64,000 nt of DNA from JBIOHP01 sp044449065 (lineage in GTDB: Bacteria > Bacteroidota > Ignavibacteria > UBA10030 > SZUA-254), in NCBI GenBank assembly GCA_044449065.1, contig JBIOHP010000006.1, forward strand, positions 62,001 through 126,000, written 5' to 3'. The position numbers and the translations under genes are program-made. The notes beneath the pieces are model-generated. The model was given only the letters and a program-made list of their open reading frames with translations, did no database searches and was not told the origin of the DNA. This document shows positions 9,312-18,191 of this stretch, one piece after another (the stretch's first letter is position 1; every line of letters starts with the position of its first letter).

Positions 9312-10070
9312 TTAAATTCCTGCATTTCGTAATTTTACCGCATTATTGGTTATGATAATATCCACTCCCGCTGAAATCAGTTTGCGGAATACTTTCGGTT
9401 GATCGATAGTATAAACCCCGATCTGGTAACCATGTTCGCGCAGATCATAAATCATTCTCTTTCTCAGCGATCTCCGGCTGCAAATAAAAAAATCCGCATG
9501 ATTAACTTTGACGAGCGAAGAGGGTTTGCGGCGGAAACCGCGAAGGGCGTGATATAAAACACCCGTGGTAATATCCGGTTCCAGATGCTTTGCCTTCCTC
9601 ACAAACGTGTGATGAAACGAACTGATCAGGACGTCGGAGACGGCATGGTACTCCCGGACTGTGCGTATACATCGCTCCACAATATCGTATCTTGAAGGGT
9701 AAAGTGGATTTTGTTTTATCTCGATATTTAACCCGATGCGGGAGTTATTCATTTCAAGAACTTCCCAAAGAAACGGTATGCGTTCGGTTGAATACTTCCT
9801 GTAAAACCATGCGCCGGCGGAAAGCTGCTTCAATTCCATTGCAGTTTTCTCGCGTACTTTTCCTCTTCCGTTTGTCGTCCGGTTCAACCGCGAATCATGG
9901 ATGACGACTACTTCCCCGTCGTTCGAAAGACGCACATCAAATTCAATAGCGTCGGCTTTCTGTTCTATCGCTTTTTTGAATGCCGCAAGCGTGTTTTCCG
10001 GCGCGTCCGCAGACGCGCCTCTATGCGCCACGATGAGGGGATGAGCGTTGTGAGATTTCCAGGAAAACAT
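9312..10070 (-). CDS. Glycerophosphodiester phosphodiesterase (GDPD family)
   Basis: The 252-residue enzyme hydrolyses glycerophosphodiesters to sn-glycerol-3-phosphate and an alcohol. Metal and catalytic motifs are present: VAHRGASADAPENT (His-Arg), DAIEFDVR (Glu, Asp) and VVIHDSRLNRTT (His). The C-terminus has the expected DxPKVFRKLISAGVDIIITN. No signal peptide is seen, so it is cytoplasmic (UgpQ-like). It starts 18 bases after adk and ends next to the CHAT lipoprotein start, so they probably share a transcript. Confidence 0.92.
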   Translation of the reverse strand: MFSWKSHNAHPLIVAHRGASADAPENTLAAFKKAIEQKADAIEFDVRLSNDGEVVVIHDSRLNRTTNGRGKVREKTAMELKQLSAGAWFYRKYSTERIPFLWEVLEMNNSRIGLNIEIKQNPLYPSRYDIVERCIRTVREYHAVSDVLISSFHHTFVRKAKHLEPDITTGVLYHALRGFRRKPSSLVKVNHADFFICSRRSLRKRMIYDLREHGYQIGVYTIDQPKVFRKLISAGVDIIITNNAVKLRNAGI

Positions 10071-10088
10071 TTCGCGCCCCCGAAGTAA

Positions 10089-10736
10089 CTATTTATGATG
10101 AAGCTCGTCGATGATGGCGTCGGTGATAAATTCAATTACTCCCTGGGCTTTCACCGTGCGGAGAATCCCCGACCGCTGGTAATAATCTTTAACCGGCGCG
10201 GTGGATTCCATATAAACTTTTAACCGTTTTTGAATTGTCTCCGGCTTGTCATCATCGCGCTGATATAATACGCCGCTGCACTTTGGGCACTTTTGGGGAT
10301 CCGCTAACGTATCAACAAGCAAGTTAAAAACGGATTTACAGTTTGAACAGGTTACCCGCTTGCTCAATCGATTCACAAGTTCTTGTTCGCTTGCCTCCAG
10401 GCTGATAACAGAATCTATAGGACGCTGTAAATTTTTCAAAACAGTATTCAACGCTTCTGCCTGGGGGACAGTTCTGGGAAAACCGTCCAGGATAAATCCA
10501 TTCTTACATTTATCAGATTTCACAACGTCGGTTATGATGCCGATCATGATGTCGTCAGAAACGAGTTTGCCGGATTCTATGATCGATTTTGCTTTTCGTC
10601 CTAATTCAGTATTTGTGGCGACTGCTTCCCGGAGTATATCACCCGTTGATATATGAGGAATTGAAAGTTTTTGTGCGAGGCGAATTGCCTGGGTGCCTTT
10701 ACCCACGCCCGGAGGACCAAAAAGAACAATGCGCAT
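10089..10736 (-). CDS. adk: Adenylate kinase (zinc-finger LID type)
   Basis: It balances ATP, AMP and ADP. At 215 residues it is normal size. The P-loop is GPPGVGKGTQ, the AMP-binding motif is GFILDGFPR, and the LID carries four cysteines (CSNC and CPKC), giving the long, zinc-binding form. It lies in the rlmN > aminopeptidase > adk > GDPD run, 31 bases after the aminopeptidase stop. Confidence 0.97.
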   Translation of the reverse strand: MRIVLFGPPGVGKGTQAIRLAQKLSIPHISTGDILREAVATNTELGRKAKSIIESGKLVSDDIMIGIITDVVKSDKCKNGFILDGFPRTVPQAEALNTVLKNLQRPIDSVISLEASEQELVNRLSKRVTCSNCKSVFNLLVDTLADPQKCPKCSGVLYQRDDDKPETIQKRLKVYMESTAPVKDYYQRSGILRTVKAQGVIEFITDAIIDELHHK

Positions 10737-10767
10737 TAGTCGGTTTCCTTGTTTGAGTTATGAGAAG

Positions 10768-13185
10768 CTAATTCTGAATTTTTTCAATCGATTCTTTTGC
10801 AAGTTTCACAAGCCGCCCATCGCTCTCGGTTGCGGCGCTTTCACGAAGCGGTTCAATCGCTTTTTTATTCTTGAGCGTGCCGAGGATTTCCATTACCGTT
10901 CGGCGGACGTGAAACATGGGATCATGAAGCAAGTTAATCATGCGGGTAATAACGTCATCTTTATCCTTCCACACTCTGCTCATGGTCCATAACGCGTTGA
11001 TGCGAACGTCGCGGTCGGTTCCATACTCTGTATATTTTTTTATGGTGTTAAACGCTTCGTCACCGCCGATCTCAGCGAGCCGCGCGATTGCCGTGTTGCG
11101 GATAATTTCATGGAACGATTCGCGGTGCAAGCCCTTATCACAATACTCTTTTGCATGCGCTGTATCAATTCTTGTTAAAGTAGTTAGCGCCGCTGCCGTA
11201 ACGCCGTAACTTGAATCATTCTCAAACGCCGATTTTGCCAACTCCTGAGCTTTTGCATTTTCAGGATAATTTCCCAACGCTGACAAAACAGCCGACCTGA
11301 CCCTTGCATCACGATCATGATACGCATTGATAAGATCTTCAATTGGAGGAGGAAGTTTCGCGCTGCTGAGAGTGAACGCTGCGTTTCTCCGAACATCCCA
11401 AAATGGATCATGCAGCATCGCGTTTGTTACCGCCCGCACAACTATTGCCGTATCGATATATCCGCGCAGATGGTCGATCGCAATCGATCGATCTATGGCG
11501 TCGGCGGCATGCTCAAGCTGATAGAGCCATTCATCGGTGGACTTATCGGTCGAGATTTTTTTCAGGACAGTGCTCCCTTTATCGAATAATACTAACTGCG
11601 GACGCTGTTGAGCGGGAAATAAAAAAGTATCCGATAACGACTTAACAGTGATGCGATGGAGCTCCGGTTTATCCGCACTCCAGATTTCGACGTCCACCGG
11701 AACGGTAAACACACCGGTGAGGGAATCGATCTTTTGTATCTGATTAATTTCCAGCGTAACCTGATGCGCTAAACTATCCCACGACCAGGAGACATCAAAC
11801 TCCGGAAATCCGGGTTTATACACCCACTCATTGAAAAACCAATCGAGGTTGTACCCGGTAGCTTCCTCTATGGCAATTTTAAAATCATTGGTCTCGACAT
11901 TTTGAAAAGCGTATTTGCGAGCGTAATGATTGATCGACTTCCAAAACAACTCGTCGCCCAGATAATTTCTGAGCATATGAAGCACGCACGCGCCTTTTCC
12001 GTAAATATGCCCGTCGAAGAGCTCAATGGGATGAACGTAATAGCCGCTCACTGTTGCTCGCCGGTGATTCCCCGCATCGACAAGGGTCATCATGTTCTGG
12101 TTATCATGAATTTCTTTCAGCGCCTCGTCTCTTCCCTTATCGTACTCTTCAAAAAGAATTTCGAAATAGGTCGCAAATCCCTCGTTCAGCCACGCATTCG
12201 ACCAATCGCGGCAGGTGATGAGATCGCCCCACCACATATGTGCAAGCTCGTGCGCGACAAGTCCGTCGCTGGAGTTATCAAGATGAGCGCGCGCGTCGTG
12301 GATGGTGGCGTCAGTCAGCGTAACCGCGCTGACATTTTCCTCGCCGCCGTAAATAAAATCCTGCACTACCGATTGCGCGAATTTCTCCCAGGGATACGGA
12401 TAGCCGATTTTCTTTGAATAAAACTCTATCATCTTTGGAGTTTTAGAAAAAGAAAACATCGCCTTATCTTTTTGATCCTTGTAGACATAGTTATCGATGG
12501 CAAGCTTTCCCAGCTTTAACGGTACATCGATATACTCCCCCGCGATCACGGAGATGAGATATGACGCGTGTGGTTTGCTTTCATACCAATGGTAAGTCTT
12601 TGTGCGCGACTTGCTGTTATTTTTCACATCGATCAGTTTCCCGTTGCTGATGAGGGTAAATTTCTCGTTCACCGTTCCAATAACCTCGCTCGTGGCAAAA
12701 TCATTCGGGTAATCATAGCATGGAAACCAAAAATGATTATCCTCCGCTTCGCCCTGGCTCCAGACCTGCCATTGTTTTCCCGGATAACCGCTATCGGGTT
12801 TCACAAAATATAATCCTTTTTTTGGCGATGAAAGATCGTATGCCACATTAACCTTCAGCGTATCCGATAGACCGTATTCTCGTCCGAGAGAAATTGCCAG
12901 CGTCTCGCCTTCGGTATGAAATTCAAGGGATTTACCGCTGAGAGTAACTTTGCGGATATTCATTTCCGCCGCGTCTATGTATAATGTTTGAAACGCGGGA
13001 CGGAGAGGAATGAGCGTGATCGTAACGCTACCTGAGCATGTTTTTGCTTTTTCATTCAGCGTGATATCCAATTTATAATGGCGCACGTCGTACGACCGTT
13101 CGCGGGTGCGATGCATTGACGGGCCGGTGTTATCCTCGGCAAAACATATCCCCACTGCCATGAATAGAACTAGGAAAATTTTCAT
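10768..13185 (-). CDS. M1 family aminopeptidase with C-terminal HEAT repeats
   Basis: The 805-residue protein starts with a signal peptide (MKIFLVLFMAVGICFA), so it is exported. The gluzincin site is HELAH (His312, Glu313, His316) with the third ligand in NEGFATY (Glu335). The substrate motif GxMEN reads GGEEN, with Met replaced by Glu. Residues ~590-800 are HEAT repeats (AVVRAVTNAMLHDPFWDVRR, DVITRMINLLHDPMFHVRR), a common fusion in this group. It should cleave N-terminal residues from periplasmic peptides. rlmN ends 5 bases upstream. Confidence 0.92.
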   Translation of the reverse strand: MKIFLVLFMAVGICFAEDNTGPSMHRTRERSYDVRHYKLDITLNEKAKTCSGSVTITLIPLRPAFQTLYIDAAEMNIRKVTLSGKSLEFHTEGETLAISLGREYGLSDTLKVNVAYDLSSPKKGLYFVKPDSGYPGKQWQVWSQGEAEDNHFWFPCYDYPNDFATSEVIGTVNEKFTLISNGKLIDVKNNSKSRTKTYHWYESKPHASYLISVIAGEYIDVPLKLGKLAIDNYVYKDQKDKAMFSFSKTPKMIEFYSKKIGYPYPWEKFAQSVVQDFIYGGEENVSAVTLTDATIHDARAHLDNSSDGLVAHELAHMWWGDLITCRDWSNAWLNEGFATYFEILFEEYDKGRDEALKEIHDNQNMMTLVDAGNHRRATVSGYYVHPIELFDGHIYGKGACVLHMLRNYLGDELFWKSINHYARKYAFQNVETNDFKIAIEEATGYNLDWFFNEWVYKPGFPEFDVSWSWDSLAHQVTLEINQIQKIDSLTGVFTVPVDVEIWSADKPELHRITVKSLSDTFLFPAQQRPQLVLFDKGSTVLKKISTDKSTDEWLYQLEHAADAIDRSIAIDHLRGYIDTAIVVRAVTNAMLHDPFWDVRRNAAFTLSSAKLPPPIEDLINAYHDRDARVRSAVLSALGNYPENAKAQELAKSAFENDSSYGVTAAALTTLTRIDTAHAKEYCDKGLHRESFHEIIRNTAIARLAEIGGDEAFNTIKKYTEYGTDRDVRINALWTMSRVWKDKDDVITRMINLLHDPMFHVRRTVMEILGTLKNKKAIEPLRESAATESDGRLVKLAKESIEKIQN

Positions 13186-13190
13186 GTGTG

Positions 13191-14342
13191 TTATACTGTG
13201 AGAGATTCAGACAAAATGGTGGATGGATTTTTTTCGATTGCCCTTTTTCTATTGACACGAACCGCAAGCTGTCCGCATGCAGCGTCGATATCTTCACCCG
13301 CGCTGCTCCGGACAAAGACAGTCAATTTTGCCGTTCTGAGTTTTTCCGTAAATTGTTCGATTTTATGGGAACTTGCCGGCTGTAATTGGTTAGCGTTATC
13401 GGTTCCCAACACGTTTTTAATATCATGAAATGGAATAATATTAAATTTTGAGGGAATCGATTTCGATAATTTTACCAGCCGGGCGATATCCTCATCGCCG
13501 TCGTTCCACCCTTCGAATAAAATATACTCAAACGTGATACGCTGCTTCACTTTGCGATAATAATAATCGACGCATTCAAGGAGCTGCTTCAGGGGATGTT
13601 TCCGGTTGATCGGCATTAGCTCGCTTCGTTTCTTATCATCGAGCGAATGGAGCGACACCGCCAATTTTACCCGGCGTTTCTCATCCGCCATCTGGCGGAT
13701 TTTCGGCGCCCATCCCGCCGTTGAAACCGTGATCCGGCGAGCGGCAATATCCATGGAGGTTGAGATTATCTCAACCGAATTCATCACATTCTCGTAATTC
13801 AGGAGCGGTTCCCCCATGCCCATATAGACGAGATTTGTTATTTTTTTTCCCGAAATCTGCTTTGCCTGCATCACCTGATCAAGAATTTCGCCGCAAGTGA
13901 GATTCCTTAAAAATCCCATCGAAGCGGTGGCGCAAAACTTGCAATCGAGCGCGCAGCCGGCTTGCGTGGAAACGCATAACGTCAGGCGCTGCTGCTCGTC
14001 GCGGTCGTTCGGATCGTTTTTATCCATGCTCGCGTACGTAGTGCGCGGAGGAATCAACACGCTTTCGATGCGTTTGCCGTCTGGCAGCTCAAAGAGAAAT
14101 TTCACCGTGCCGTCGCGTCCCGATTTCTGCGACTCGATCAGCCGGGATGATTCGATACAGGCAATTTTTTGGAGTTGGTCGCGGAATGGCTTTGAGAGCG
14201 TGGTCATTTCATCGAAGGATGACGCGGTCTTTCCGTAAAGCGCGTCATACAATTGAGCGGCGCGAAATTTTTTTTCGCCAATGGAGAGGACAAAATCCTC
14301 CAATCCTTTGCGCGTGAGCCCTTTAAGATTGCGTTTTTTCAT
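13191..14342 (-). CDS. rlmN: 23S rRNA (adenine2503-C2)-methyltransferase RlmN
   Basis: This radical-SAM enzyme methylates A2503 of 23S rRNA (and A37 of some tRNAs). The cluster motif CALDCKFC supplies Cys130, 134 and 137, and the C-terminal AACGQL has the methyl-accepting cysteine. The frame is open to 14405, but the ATG at 14342 (MKKRNLKGLTRKGLEDFV) matches the family start and gives 383 residues. It opens the run leading to adk; the upstream region is noncoding with a long hairpin. Confidence 0.95.
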   Translation of the reverse strand: MKKRNLKGLTRKGLEDFVLSIGEKKFRAAQLYDALYGKTASSFDEMTTLSKPFRDQLQKIACIESSRLIESQKSGRDGTVKFLFELPDGKRIESVLIPPRTTYASMDKNDPNDRDEQQRLTLCVSTQAGCALDCKFCATASMGFLRNLTCGEILDQVMQAKQISGKKITNLVYMGMGEPLLNYENVMNSVEIISTSMDIAARRITVSTAGWAPKIRQMADEKRRVKLAVSLHSLDDKKRSELMPINRKHPLKQLLECVDYYYRKVKQRITFEYILFEGWNDGDEDIARLVKLSKSIPSKFNIIPFHDIKNVLGTDNANQLQPASSHKIEQFTEKLRTAKLTVFVRSSAGEDIDAACGQLAVRVNRKRAIEKNPSTILSESLTV

Positions 14343-14768
14343 TTTCAGGTAGGTATAATGTAACAAATGACGTGCATGGTTGCAAGGGAGGGGCGGAATA
14401 CGCATTCAAGCATGCGTGAATCGGGATCTTCGATTTGACGAAAGGAATCTTACGATCGGTAACCCATCCCCGACCCCTTCCCTTTTTGAGGGAAGGGGCA
14501 TGGGGTTGGGTTAAGAAAATACGGCGATAATAGTCGGTACTCTGATTGGAGTGACCACGTCGCCAGATGAAATACAAATTCACATCACAGCAGATTGCTT
14601 CCCAGATACAAAACTCCCTCGCTTTCGGCGATCCCCCTTTAACAAGTGGGACGCCTCCAAATCGACATGTCGCAAATCGATTTAGTAATCACTCCCTTGC
14701 CAGTTCAAGGTCACAAATTGTGACCTTGAACGCATAACCATCAGAATGCTTTTTTATTCAATCGTATG
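14343..14768. other. Noncoding stretch upstream of rlmN
   Basis: No gene is supported in these 426 bases. The stretch holds the rlmN promoter region, one long hairpin (listed separately) and a short palindromic patch near 14400-14425. Open frames here lack any recognisable protein. Confidence 0.7.
14460..14513. repeat. 54-bp imperfect hairpin repeat
   Basis: The left arm TAACCCATCCCCGACC... (14460-14483) pairs with the right arm ending ...GGGGTTGGGTTA (14489-14513) around a 5-base loop, with few mismatches. The inner stem CCCTTCCCT/AGGGAAGGG is perfect. It is intergenic and looks like a mobile or REP-type hairpin rather than a terminator, as no T-run follows. Confidence 0.6.
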
Positions 14769-15323
14769 TCAGCGTTTTCTTCTTCCTACCACGGATGAAA
14801 CGGAAGGTTCTTCAAGCTGGAAACCTATCTTGTTCTTCGATTTTTCGGGCGGCGCAAGTAGCTGACGAATCGCATCAAATACTGCGCTGAATTGCCGGTC
14901 ATATTTTTTTTCCAGAGCTCCCATTTTTCGCGCAAGTTCTGTATTGGATGCAAGCAATTCACGCAGGCGCACAAACGTCCGGACAATTTGCACGCTTGCT
15001 TGAACAGCCCTTTTACTATTCAGTACATTGGCTAACATTAGAGCTCAATGCTCTGTAAAAGCGAATGGAAGATAAGGAGAGAACCGGAGGTTTTTGAGGT
15101 GGTCGCAATTTGCGACCACCTCGTCTTTTTTCTTTTCAGTAAGTTCGAACATAAAATCATCCGGAAACCGATCGAGGTTGCGCCGCACCTGTTCTTTGAG
15201 GCGTTTTGTTGTTACACCATACAACAGCGCGAGATCCGCATCAATCATTATTTTTTGTCCCCGGATGAGAAGAATGCGTTATTCAATTCGTTCCAGGGAT
15301 ATTAGAGAATTATTTTTCGCTAT
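14769..15323 (-). pseudogene. ORF6N-domain protein, broken by two in-frame stops
   Basis: One frame encodes a full ORF6N-type protein with two stop codons. The pieces are SLISLERIE, stop (TAA, 15279-15281), RILLIRGQKIMIDADLALLYGV through FTEH, stop (TGA, 15045-15047), then ALMLANVLNSKRA to the coiled C-terminus ending at 14769. The frame is unbroken, so these are point nonsense changes. The expected start codon reads ATA (15321-15323). ORF6N proteins are DNA-binding domains linked to phage and mobile elements. A shortened protein from the ATG at 15248 could still be made but would lack the C-terminal half. Confidence 0.8.
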
Positions 15324-15521
15324 GGTATTTATTTTATGATTATTTTCTTAAGACTCATATATCCCGTCATTCGCTTGCTATTTCTTCATGTCCGTTATCA
15401 CGGTGCCAGGGAGTCACAACCGCTTTGAACATACCGAGAATTATTCGAAGCGTACCCCTGGCTGGCGAGATCAAAGATTCGGTAGGGGCGTTCAATTGAA
15501 CGCCCCCACGTTAAGCCGCCA

Positions 15522-15740
15522 TCAAACAATCTCAATCACCTTCTCTTTCCCTTTCTCTCCCCGGATGATTGTAAAACAGCGTTTCGGTTTATCGAAATAT
15601 TCCGACAGCGCCTCGATGATCTTTGCGTTAGCTTTTCCTTCGATGGGGGATGCGGTAACGCTCACGAGATATTTCCCTGGCTCGATTTGCAAGACTTCGT
15701 TTTTACGCGCGTTTGTTTTTACACGGATGGAGATTTTCAT
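15522..15740 (-). CDS. DUF167 (YggU) family protein
   Basis: This 72-residue protein starts at the ATG at 15740 (MKISIRVKTNARKNEV); the open frame reaches 15755. The motifs IRVKTNARKNEV, YLVSVTASPIEGKANAKIIEALSEYF and RGEKGKEKVIEI are those of DUF167. The family is small, conserved and of unknown function. It stands alone between the ORF6N pseudogene and the orphan gene. Confidence 0.88.
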   Translation of the reverse strand: MKISIRVKTNARKNEVLQIEPGKYLVSVTASPIEGKANAKIIEALSEYFDKPKRCFTIIRGEKGKEKVIEIV

Positions 15741-16038
15741 AGAGAAAATATACAAATAATTTGGTTGGGATGTTGAGATATTTCTCGTTTTGATTCCGGT
15801 TGTAGGGATGAAAAATTGATGAATTGTTTATTGCAATTCATATACAATAATGCTCTTATATTATTTGTTAAAATATTTTCGGCTCTTGACCTGCTAATTG
15901 ATTACACAATAGAAATTAACTAAATTGCAACAACATTTGGAGTCCAAAATGCTTGTCACTAGCATGTATTGTGGTACAGTAACGTATTTGCAAGCAATTG
16001 CAAAGCTGTTTATAGTCGCTTTCGATCAGTGAGGATAG

Positions 16039-17661
16039 ATGACACTGATTAAGGTTTCCTACCCAGATAGGGGATTTGCCAGGATTCATCCCTTAACCCA
16101 TAAATTCGGGGAATCCATCAAACAACAATGTATTAGTCAATTATCCAGCGTTTATGAATTTGAAGAGAGTGGTTCAGATATTTGGCTCAGATCAAGAGAA
16201 CGCAAAACTGGTCAAGTTATAGATTTTATCGAGGAGCTTGCTCTTATTGATGCCGACAATAATCATGATGCTACTTGGATGAATGGGGTTGAAAAATATT
16301 ACAACAATTTTTCAAACCAAATTGCAGTGCCAGATCATCCAGTTGAAATCATGAGGGATATCGCGACTCAAGATCTGGCAAAACAAATTTACCAATCCTC
16401 ATTTGCATTATTTCACACGCACAGCAGTCTCAAAGCTGCATTTCTAAAAGGCTTTTACTTTCCGTGGTTTTTCGGTCTCTTTCCTAAGGGAAAAATTCTA
16501 GCACTCAAACTTAATCATAACTACGAAAGTCGTTTAGCTCTATTACGTTTAGGAAACATTTTCTCCATTTACGAAGAATCTGAAATTCCTCAAATTATAA
16601 ATCTTCAAGACAGAATCCGAACTATGGCTGATTTACATAATACGGGAATAATAAATGTTAAACCATATTTTTTAGCGATTTCAAATCTTTTCTTTCCCTA
16701 TGGAAACACATATGTGGTAGGAAGTTATGGTTATATTTTTATCTTGTTCACAAATCAAGATGACATGCTTGATCGTGGTGCTTATCCGCAATCAATGAAT
16801 GTTTTGCATGAATCTTACGATCTCATGAAGGGAGATATGCCAGATTTACGACAACCTCATTCCATCCGTGATGGCTGGTATGGCCGTTATGTTCCCCCGG
16901 CACATTATTCTGCCGATGATCTTGTCACACTTTTTAGGCATTTCATTACACGATATAATCATAATCTCCGGATGAGACTGGATCCAACAAATTATCGGAT
17001 AGACAATGATATCGATTTTGTAGCAGCATTTGAAGAGTATTTAACATTTGATAGAATTACGTTAGAGATGATTAATTGCCAAACTGCGACTAAAGGGTAT
17101 GGTGCTCGATCATCCTCATTTGCTATATTGGATAAATTTCAAGAATTACTTGAAATTCCTAGTGTTGGGCGAGATAAAATATTTCACGCATTAGTTGGAA
17201 AACCATATCAAACACAACATCTTAAACCCATCCTAAAAAATTATCCCGAACCATTTTCATCCTTTTTTCAAAATGAAAGTGATCGTATCTACGATAGTCT
17301 CTACAAAACTATTCTAGGAAATGAAGGATTATGGATGACATATCGTCGTAAATCGACAGGAATAGCCACGCGAATTTGGGATGGAAATTTACACATGTTT
17401 ACTGAAAATAGTGATTTAATTAATGATGACGAATTTGTCGGAGAAATTGTTCGCGTCATTCGAAATACACACCATGGGTATTTATCTGATCATGATAAAA
17501 GAAAAAGGGTTGCTATTTTTTTGTCGATGCACAGTTGTAAGCTACCCGATGAATTTACAGCAATTCCACAATTGATTTGGCTCGCGGTAATCCAAGATCC
17601 TGAATCTACGATTCTACCTAATTGCATCTCCGATTATAAGTTGACATCTGCGTTGATTTGA
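16039..17661 (+). CDS. 540-residue orphan protein of unknown function
   Basis: I do not recognise this protein. It has a good RBS (GTGAGGATAG before ATG) and no signal peptide; residues 210-240 and 130-150 are hydrophobic but probably buried. The C-terminal half is helical, with RYNHNLRMR near 305, FDRITLEMINCQ near 337 and VIRNTHHGYLSD at 473-484. RN..HGY resembles, but does not match, the RNase site of HEPN domains. By eye its codons are richer in A and T than those of neighbours. It lies alone on the plus strand, between a DUF167 gene and a repeat-rich gap, next to an ORF6N pseudogene; acquired cargo is a fair inference. Confidence 0.75.
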   Translation: MTLIKVSYPDRGFARIHPLTHKFGESIKQQCISQLSSVYEFEESGSDIWLRSRERKTGQVIDFIEELALIDADNNHDATWMNGVEKYYNNFSNQIAVPDHPVEIMRDIATQDLAKQIYQSSFALFHTHSSLKAAFLKGFYFPWFFGLFPKGKILALKLNHNYESRLALLRLGNIFSIYEESEIPQIINLQDRIRTMADLHNTGIINVKPYFLAISNLFFPYGNTYVVGSYGYIFILFTNQDDMLDRGAYPQSMNVLHESYDLMKGDMPDLRQPHSIRDGWYGRYVPPAHYSADDLVTLFRHFITRYNHNLRMRLDPTNYRIDNDIDFVAAFEEYLTFDRITLEMINCQTATKGYGARSSSFAILDKFQELLEIPSVGRDKIFHALVGKPYQTQHLKPILKNYPEPFSSFFQNESDRIYDSLYKTILGNEGLWMTYRRKSTGIATRIWDGNLHMFTENSDLINDDEFVGEIVRVIRNTHHGYLSDHDKRKRVAIFLSMHSCKLPDEFTAIPQLIWLAVIQDPESTILPNCISDYKLTSALI

Positions 17662-17694
17662 TTAAAAATATTTTCATTGCGTTATAAATACTTC

Positions 17695-17761
17695 GCCCCG
17701 TACGGGGCTCTACCGGTATCCGGCTCGCTCCACAGCTATAGACATGCCGTCCCTACGGGAC
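17695..17761. repeat. GCCCCGTACGGGGC repeat unit
   Basis: A perfect 14-bp palindrome GCCCCGTACGGGGC (17695-17708) is followed by the stem GTCCC/GGGAC (17749-17761, 3-base loop), separated by CTATAGACATGCC. The arrangement looks like one unit of a dispersed family; I cannot count copies elsewhere in the genome. Confidence 0.5.
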
Positions 17762-17967
17762 TTTGCCTGAATAGGAAGAGATATTCCACTCCCCTCTGCA
17801 GTTTCTCTGCGCCTGAGAATTAAGGACGCCCGGAATATTTTCAACGAAGACCGTTACCATGATCTAATGGGATGAGAGCGATTAATGAAATGAATGGAGT
17901 GAACGGGCGCGGAGCGCCGCTAATATCATTCACATGGAAACAAAGTGTAGGTAAAATGTCCAGGCAT

Positions 17968-18033
17968 GGGTAGCCGCAGGCTTTAGCCTGCGATTTTAAG
18001 AGCGGACGCGCAACTTGAAGGTTGCGGCTACCC
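17968..18033. repeat. 66-bp inverted-repeat element (GGGTAGCCGCA ends)
   Basis: GGGTAGCCGCA (17968-17978) is exactly complementary to TGCGGCTACCC (18023-18033). The left arm continues with its own small stem GCAGGCTTTAGCCTGC. There is no open frame. It is likely a non-autonomous or REP-type repeat. Confidence 0.6.
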
Positions 18034-18100
18034 GGGTTTATGGGCTCTTCATACAGTCTGAGACCGTGGGAACGAAAAAACAAACATATATAAAATAACA

Positions 18101-18129
18101 AGCCCCTCTTCCGTTATGGAAAAGGGGCT
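18101..18129 (-). terminator. Rho-independent terminator of the M16 peptidase operon
   Basis: The arms AGCCCCTCTTCC (18101-18112) and GGAAAAGGGGCT (18118-18129) form a 12-bp stem with one G-T pair and a 5-base loop. Read on the minus strand the stem is followed by TTGTTATTTT. It lies 60 bases past the M16 stop. Confidence 0.75.
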
Positions 18130-18191
18130 GATGATTTGGTTAAGCATCGGATGTTTTTCTTGCGGGATTCTAAACAATCCCCGCAATAATT

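Larger units (their letters stand above)
17662..18191. other. Noncoding repeat-rich stretch
   Basis: These 530 bases between the orphan gene and the M16 gene hold no supported gene. They contain a 14-bp palindrome at 17695, a short hairpin at 17749-17761, an inverted repeat at 17968-18033 and a terminator at 18101 (listed separately). Such clusters of unrelated hairpins suggest a site that collects mobile repeats. Confidence 0.7.

Noticed and set aside
15896..15924. TTGACC as the -35 of the orphan gene promoter
   Set aside because: At 16-18 base spacing there is no acceptable -10 (ATAGAA only).
16039..17661. Calling the orphan gene a HEPN toxin or defence gene outright
   Set aside because: The RN-T-H-H spacing is shorter than the HEPN R-x4-6-H motif and no partner gene is present.
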